A stretch of 64,000 bases of DNA from Lophius americanus (taxonomy: Eukaryota; Chordata; Actinopteri; Lophiiformes; Lophiidae), in assembly GCA_037951165.1 (NCBI GenBank), contig JBBDHG010000151.1:806001-870000 (forward strand). The letters run 5' to 3'. Position numbers and translations under genes: made by a program. Shown here one piece after another: positions 59,205 to 64,000 of the stretch (positions are counted from its first letter, which is position 1; each line of letters begins with the position of its first letter). Under the pieces are notes generated by a model. The model saw nothing but the letters and a program-made list of their open reading frames with translations. It searched no databases and had not been told where the DNA came from.

Positions 59205-60030
59205 ATGCTTCTATCATTCATCCATACATCCTTCCATCCCTCTAACCATCTGTCCATCTGTCTGTCTATTTATCCGTCTACCTATCTCTCCATCTGTCAG
59301 TTTATCAATCCATCAATCTATCATTCATTCATCCATCTATCATCTATATCCATCCACCCACCCATCCATGTATCATCTATACCCATCCACCCACCCATCC
59401 ATGTATCATCTATATCCATCCACCCACCCATCCATCTATCATCTATATCAATCCACCCACCCATCCATCTATCATCTATATCCATCCACCCACCCATCCA
59501 TGTCTTTATCTATATCTATCATCCATCTAACTCTATCCTTCCACCCCATCTAACTTTATCCATCCATCTATAGTCAACCCTCCACCCATCCCTCTAACAC
59601 CATCCATCCATCCCTCTATCTATATCAATCCATCTCTCTCAACCATCAATATCTATCATCCATCTAACTCTATCCATCAAACCCATCTCAATATCCCTCC
59701 ACCCCATCTAACTATCCCTCCACCCCATCTAACTCTATCCTTCTACCCATCTAACTCTATCCATCCATCTATATTCAACCCTCCACCCATCCATCTAACA
59801 CCATCCATCCATCCCTCTATATATATCCAGCCACCCATCCATCATCCATCTCTCTATCTATATCCATCCATCTATATTCAACCCTCCACCCATCCATCTA
59901 ACTCCATCCATCCATCCCTCTATATATATCCATCCATCTCTCTAACCCGTCTATATCTATCATCCATCTAACTCTATCCAACCAACCATCCATCTAACTT
60001 TATCCCTCCACCCATCCATCCATCCATGGT
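59205..60030. repeat. CATC/CTAT compound satellite with a 33-bp unit
   Basis: About 825 bp of CCAT/CATC-type repeats. Within it, about 59,336-59,506 repeats a 33-bp unit (ATCCATCCACCCACCCATCC then ATGTATCATCTAT) about five times. ORFs across it are artefacts of the stop-free repeat. Confidence 0.95.
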
Positions 60031-60233
60031 GTGAGATCACATTTCCCACAATCCCATCTCTCCTCTGTGTCAGGCTGAACTCTAACGGTTGAGCATTTGA
60101 TAAATATCAACTGCGCTGCCACTCAGGAGTCGTAACCATGGTGACTTCCTGCTATGACATCACATCATGGCCTTGACTGTGGGACCATACAGATCCTCCT
60201 TCAATAACAGCCGGGAGAAATTCATCTGATCAA

Positions 60234-60272
60234 ATGGCGGCGGTGGCGTCTCGGCTGCTGTTGCTCACAACA
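60234..60272 (+). other. Possible nested first exon (speculative)
   Basis: ATGGCGGCGGTGGCGTCTCG starts a 13-codon Ala/Leu-rich reading M-A-A-V-A-S-R-L-L-L-L-T-T, then G|GTAGAA, a plausible donor. A YY1-type AAATGGCGGC surrounds the ATG and TGACATCA lies about 80 bp upstream. This is inference only; no second exon was identified. Confidence 0.15.
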
Positions 60273-61079
60273 GGTAGAAATTAAATGTCTGACAGCGAGC
60301 GATCTCAGTTCAGCTCCATCCCCCTCTTATCGAGGGATTTCATTTCACGTGAATGATGTCGCCACGGCAACAAGCAGGTAACTCCACTTCTCTTCTCTTC
60401 ATAATGTTTTAAAGCCTATTGCGTTCGTCTACAAGTATTTAGTCATTCTAAACAATGTCCCTTTCAGTGTCCAGTGTCAATTAAACATTCACAATTTTAA
60501 TTTTTTGACTATGCATGAGAAGCTGCTAGTGCTGCCAGGTGGCGAAATGTCCTCTCTATAAGACATGTCGCCGTCTTTACAGTCGCATTGCAGACTGGCT
60601 GGCACGTGGAAGTGTTATGGAGGCACTTGTTCCTGTGGGCAGTTTTTTATCTGACTTACAAATAAGAAAAACACCTTGTTTAATTCATATTTTCTCTTTC
60701 AAAATCAAATCCTGGAGATAGAAACTTTTAATTTAACGTAAAAATACTTCCAGGTCCATTTCATTGAATGAAGACAGTTGCAAATATGTTATTTAAGTTG
60801 TTTCTGCTTATATTGCACATCTGAGAAAAAGAAAATCCACCTTTAGATAAATGTATGAATTAATAAAGGAATTTAAATTCCCTTGAGTATGAAGAGGTGT
60901 TTCTCCAGTACATGGGGGACATGTGGAAGTTAAGGTTTGTGGAAAACAATACTTGCTCATTTCAGACAAAGCCCACCCTCAGAATTATTTGAAGTCTAAC
61001 TTGTAACCATAAAAACAGAAATAACAAGGCCTACGGGTTTTTGCTATGAAAAACGTTTTTTTTTTTGTCAACATTAGTT

Positions 61080-61300
61080 TGTTTCTTCCTCACATTCAAA
61101 CAACTGCTTCATGCATGATGGAATAATAACATTTGAAAAAATCCATGAAGCAGTTTTCTGAGTTATCACACACAAATAATATGCAGCAGCAGACGGGGGA
61201 ACAAAAATACAAATGTTGAAAGTTTCCTGAGTGAAAAGTGTTTGACATCTGATCAGGAAACGAGACCTCCCTCCTCAGAACAAACTTGTAACCATGGAAA
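61080..61300 (-). repeat. Interspersed repeat family A copy, diverged
   Basis: The minus strand shows GTCTGCTGCTGCATATTATT, GATAACTCAGAAAACTGCTT and CATGGATTTTTTCAAATG, the first-half blocks of the family. Confidence 0.55.
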
Positions 61301-61446
61301 CACAAATAAAGAGATGACCGTTACTGAATAGTAAACAGCAGCACTTCAATTCTTGATTGTTGTGTCTGAAAAGTTATTCAAACCTACACTTTATGTTTCT
61401 TCCTCTGAACAAAATCACGTGAAAGAAGAAGAGCGTGGTGTAAAAA

Positions 61447-61467
61447 TGTGTGTGTGTGTGTGTGTGT
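61447..61467. repeat. (TG)n microsatellite near exon 5 donor
   Basis: 21 bp of TG; in dock4 pre-mRNA it is a CA tract starting about +11 of the intron after exon 5. Confidence 0.95.
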
Positions 61468-61477
61468 TCTGGCTCAC

Positions 61478-61626
61478 CTTGCCCCTGTCAAAGTTCTGGA
61501 CGATGGTGAGGTGTAGATACTCCTTTCGTTGCCACTCACTCTGCATAGGATAGTTGAGGAACTCTCTGAGCGGCCGGTCGGACCACTCCAACAACTCATC
61601 ATAGAGCAGCAGCGTGTAAGAGGCCT
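61478..61626 (-). CDS. dock4: dock4 exon 5 of window (DHR-2)
   Basis: A 149-nt exon (2 + 49 codons), residues 94-142. It includes T-L-L-L-Y-D-E-L-L-E-W and D-R-P-L-R-E-F-L, then N-F-D-R-G-K at the end. The D-E-L-L-E-W-S-D wording identifies DOCK4 (DOCK3 has C-E-L-L-Q-W-E-D, from memory). The donor is AAG|GTGAGCC, and a (CA)n tract on the transcript strand (61,447-61,467) lies about 10 nt into the intron. Confidence 0.97.
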
Positions 61627-61740
61627 CTGCCAGAAAAACACACACTAACAGTCAGGAACATACGAGATACGACTTCATTTGAAAATCAGCTGCACAATGG
61701 AGGTGGCTAAACTGTGTGGAGACACTTCCTGCGGGGGTAC

Positions 61741-61834
61741 CTGTGTAGTTCTGTGCCTTCAGGTGCAGGTCGTAGAGTTTGTGAATGTAGCGGATGTACA
61801 TCTCCTCTTTGTTCAGCTCAGTTTTGTAGAAGTT
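61741..61834 (-). CDS. dock4: dock4 exon 4 of window (DHR-2)
   Basis: A 94-nt exon (31 codons + 1) encoding N-F-Y-K-T-E-L-N-K-E-E-M-Y-I through L-K-A-Q-N-Y-T (residues 62-92). The M-Y-I-R-Y-I-H-K-L segment is a conserved DHR-2 lobe A helix in DOCK-A and DOCK-B proteins. The acceptor is CCGGTCAG and the donor ACAG|GTACCC, which is a weaker donor than its neighbours. The Glu codon is shared with exon 5. Confidence 0.94.
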
Positions 61835-62805
61835 CTGACCGGAGCAGCAGCGGTGGTTTCCGTGTTGGACAAAAAGAATCGTGGGGGGAAAAAGAGAGAG
61901 AGGGAAGAAGAAGAAGAAGGAGGAGGAGGAGGGGGGGGGTAGTGGATGAGAAAATTAGAGTTGCAAATGAGGACAATAGTTTTTTACAAAGACAAATTAA
62001 TCTATGCAACATTTCAGCAGTGACCTCTGGTCCATCTGCCGACACACCCAACTGTTCCTACAGAACTCTATCCAGTTACTCTATGCAGTTATATGTGGGA
62101 AATATAGCAGACAACTGGAAGTTCTACGTCTGTAGGAGAAGGAGGCTTATGCATGAGTTTATAGTTTCAATAGATTCACTTGGCTTAGCTGTCGTTCCTG
62201 ACAGCAAGGCATGGCAAGAGTAAAAAATGATCTATAGAAAATACATCTCCTCAAATTGTTTCATTTGGACATAATCGGACCAGCAGTTGTGAAATTATGG
62301 CCTGGAACTTTTTGGATATTGCATAATTCTGAACTATTGTCAGAAATATGTAACTGACTTTTCCCAGAATCAATCAATTTCTTATCCAGAATTTGAGAAA
62401 TTATGCCTGAAATAGTTTTGATCCCATAATATGTCTGACTTTTCGTGGATATAATAACATTTTAATATTCTTCGTTTTAGTTTGGCTTTTTTTGGACACA
62501 ATTTCTCAAATGTTTGTCCCATTTAGTCCAAATGTGTTGCATATGATTCAACAAGATGTGAAATTTAAATAAATAAAAATTAAATCTTGGAGAGGAGCCA
62601 GATCAATATGACATGTGACTTAGACGTCTACGATGACTTTGAAGTCGCGTGATAATGGGCAAGCTGTACTGTTTGGTGCTCTTTTATGGATATGATTTAG
62701 TGAAGGACAAAAAAACACAACACAAATCAATGGTTATTATTTGGAGAAAGTAGATCTGATATAAAAATCACACAGCCTAAACTTCAGACTCCTGGAGTGA
62801 CTCAC
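61835..62805 (-). other. dock4: dock4 intron between exons 3 and 4
   Basis: 971 bp with a GA/GGA purine tract at about 61,888-61,940 and two family A fragments. Confidence 0.85.
62255..62580 (-). repeat. Interspersed repeat family A fragments
   Basis: The minus-strand core GATTGATTCTGGGAAAAGTC then AGTTACATATTTCTGACA lies at about 62,340-62,380. A forward-oriented late block (CATTTAGTCCAAATGTGTTG then CATATG) follows near 62,520, so two pieces in opposite orientation lie together. Confidence 0.55.
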
Positions 62806-62866
62806 CAGTAAACTGACAGTGCATCCGATCTTTTTCCCATCCACTTCTCCCAGCTTCATACAATCC
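62806..62866 (-). CDS. dock4: dock4 exon 3 of window (DHR-2)
   Basis: A 61-nt exon giving D-C-M-K-L-G-E-V-D-G-K-K-I-G-C-T-V-S-L-L (residues 42-61). G-E-V-D-G-K-K-I-G-C-T-V-S-L-L favours DOCK4 over DOCK3, which I recall having a different K-G-E-E-T-E-N stretch here. The acceptor is TGTCGCAG and the donor CTG|GTGAGT. It ends in phase 0, matching exon 4. Confidence 0.94.
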
Positions 62867-62945
62867 CTGCGACAGAACCAATATAAGTGGGGATAAGAAC
62901 CTGGAGTGTGTTGCTGGTTGTGCGGGTGAACGTGTGCAGCCTCAC

Positions 62946-63041
62946 CGATAGTCCAGCAACCTCTCCATTAGGCGGGTGACTGTGGCGATCAGAGAGATCC
63001 CGCTCTCCCTCCAGGTCTCTCTCTCAATCTTCTTCAGCAGG
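62946..63041 (-). CDS. dock4: dock4 exon 2 of window (start of DHR-2)
   Basis: A 96-nt exon (1 + 31 codons + 2) encoding residues 10-40, from L-L-K-K-I-E to M-E-R-L-L-D-Y, with the Arg codon split across the next junction. The E-T-W-R-E-S-G-I-S segment followed by T-R-L-M-E-R-L-L-D-Y-R is typical of DOCK3/DOCK4 at the N-terminal edge of DHR-2. The acceptor is TCCTCCAG and the donor CG|GTGAGG. The intron to exon 3 is only 79 bp. Confidence 0.93.
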
Positions 63042-63398
63042 CTGGAGGACGAGACGGACAGATGTGAAGACACGCAGTGATTGGTAGTAAAACAGAAGAA
63101 ATGGGAGAGGGCGGGAGAAATTACTGCACAGGAAAAGAAGGTGAAGCAAAGACGAACTCAATCACAGCAGAGTGGACCAATGCCTTTTTTCACTTCCTGT
63201 GAGAGTTAGCCAAATATTACCCAACGTAGCTCAAAGAAAAACAAAAAACAAAACACAGAAACTAATCCCAACATGTTTGATATTCATAGTCTTATTTGCT
63301 TAACACAATGCCTGTGGCTGAAGATGCCAACACGGACCCTCGCCGCCGTTCCCCCTCACACAGACGACACAGAGAGAACAAAGAGGAGGGCGTCTTAC
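63042..63398 (-). other. dock4: dock4 intron between exons 1 and 2 of window
   Basis: 357 bp with no repeats or other features recognised. Confidence 0.75.
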
Positions 63399-63425
63399 CT
63401 AGGGTACGGACCAAACAGAGGAATT
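63399..63425 (-). CDS. dock4: dock4 exon 1 of window (microexon, DHR-2 approach)
   Basis: A 27-nt exon encoding I-P-L-F-G-P-Y-P (residues 1-8) plus two bases of the next Ser codon. The G-P-Y-P-S-L-L string is conserved in the DOCK-B subfamily just before the DHR-2 region. The donor is AG|GTAAG. The acceptor reads GAGTAG, a NAGNAG tandem, so the exon may instead be 30 nt and end at 63,428, adding one Arg. The preceding exon is outside the window, so the 5' boundary is the least certain in the model. Confidence 0.75.
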   Translation of the reverse strand, partial: NSSVWSVP

Positions 63426-63428
63426 CTA

Positions 63429-64000
63429 CTCCAGGCGGGGAAGCATAGGCGGAATAGATTCATATTAATACGATTAATATTAGCACACATGCAAACACAG
63501 GGTTAGTTTTCGGGGTTAGTGGAGTTAGTAGGAGGAAAATCAATTAAGAAACTAAACCAAGACCATCATTTAAACAGGAAAATATTACTCTGTAATCATA
63601 ATACAAACTCTACTTAAATACTGTCTATATAATATTGCATTATATAGATAGATAGGTGTAATAATATGCAATAATGTTGTAATGTCTTTCATAATGATTC
63701 TTACATGATAATGGCAGGAAGCAGAATGACTTTGAAAGAAAAAGGTGGAATTGCAGTGGATGCATATTTATAAAAAACTTATCAAGGTGAAACTGTAATT
63801 CATATCTAAGTTAAAAAATAAAATAAAATGCATACAATGTAGTGCTAATGAGAAAACCATATTTAATGCCAATATGTTTTTGGTTGCCTATTGCTATTGC
63901 TAAAAGTTTGTAAAGTAAGACATAAAAATATGAAGAGGCACACAGAAGGGGAAGGAGACAACACACACACACACTCTTACACACACACACAGATACAATG
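63429..64000. other. dock4 intron continuing past the window edge
   Basis: AT-rich; ends in a short (CA)n at about 63,960-63,992. No further upstream dock4 exon found. Confidence 0.6.

Larger units (their letters stand above)
57432..61477 (-). other. dock4: dock4 intron between exons 5 and 6
   Basis: 4,046 bp. From the exon 6 side it carries two Tc1-family pieces, an 840-bp CATC-type satellite, unremarkable DNA and a family A copy. Confidence 0.85.

Noticed and set aside
59173..59573. 122-126-codon ORFs in the CATC tract
   Set aside because: Stop-free simple repeat, not coding.

Overview
This is eukaryotic, vertebrate DNA, most likely from a teleost fish. Coding sequence is split into short exons with GT-AG introns. 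The intergenic DNA carries (CA)n and (TA)n microsatellites, decayed Tc1-like transposons, tRNA-derived SINE heads and pieces of non-LTR retrotransposons of kinds common in fish. There are no operons, prokaryotic signals or CRISPR arrays.

The only gene I can support is the 3' part of dock4 (dedicator of cytokinesis 4), read on the minus strand from about 63,425 down to about 27,360. I resolved 21 coding exons by translating the minus strand, placing splice sites and checking that every junction keeps phase. Together they encode about 845 C-terminal residues: the catalytic DHR-2 (DOCKER) Rho-family GEF region (roughly the exons between 63,041 and 44,753), then a Ser/Pro-rich tail with SH3-ligand and PPxY motifs and a C-terminal PDZ ligand ending S-Q-L. 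The tail matches my memory of DOCK4 rather than its paralog DOCK3. The 5' half of the gene lies beyond the right edge. Residue numbers below count from the first complete codon in the window.

The left 27 kb is gene-poor DNA downstream of dock4. It holds a LINE reverse-transcriptase fragment, two copies of the 3' end of an RTE-like LINE, two tRNA-derived SINE pieces, a Tc1-like relic, an LTR-promoter-like block, and several copies of an unnamed interspersed repeat that also occurs in the dock4 introns.

The most unusual structures are in introns and flanks. They are a roughly 100-bp inverted-repeat pair spanning about 800 bp (38,528-39,333), a perfect 26-bp-arm hairpin built from a Tc1 terminal repeat (57,532-57,586), a 33-bp minisatellite open on both strands (about 55,931-56,180), an 86-nt imperfect hairpin just past the dock4 poly(A) signal, and CA repeats abutting two 5' splice sites. 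I found no convincing new multi-gene system. Conserved-element, nested-gene and retrocopy suggestions are inference and are scored low.
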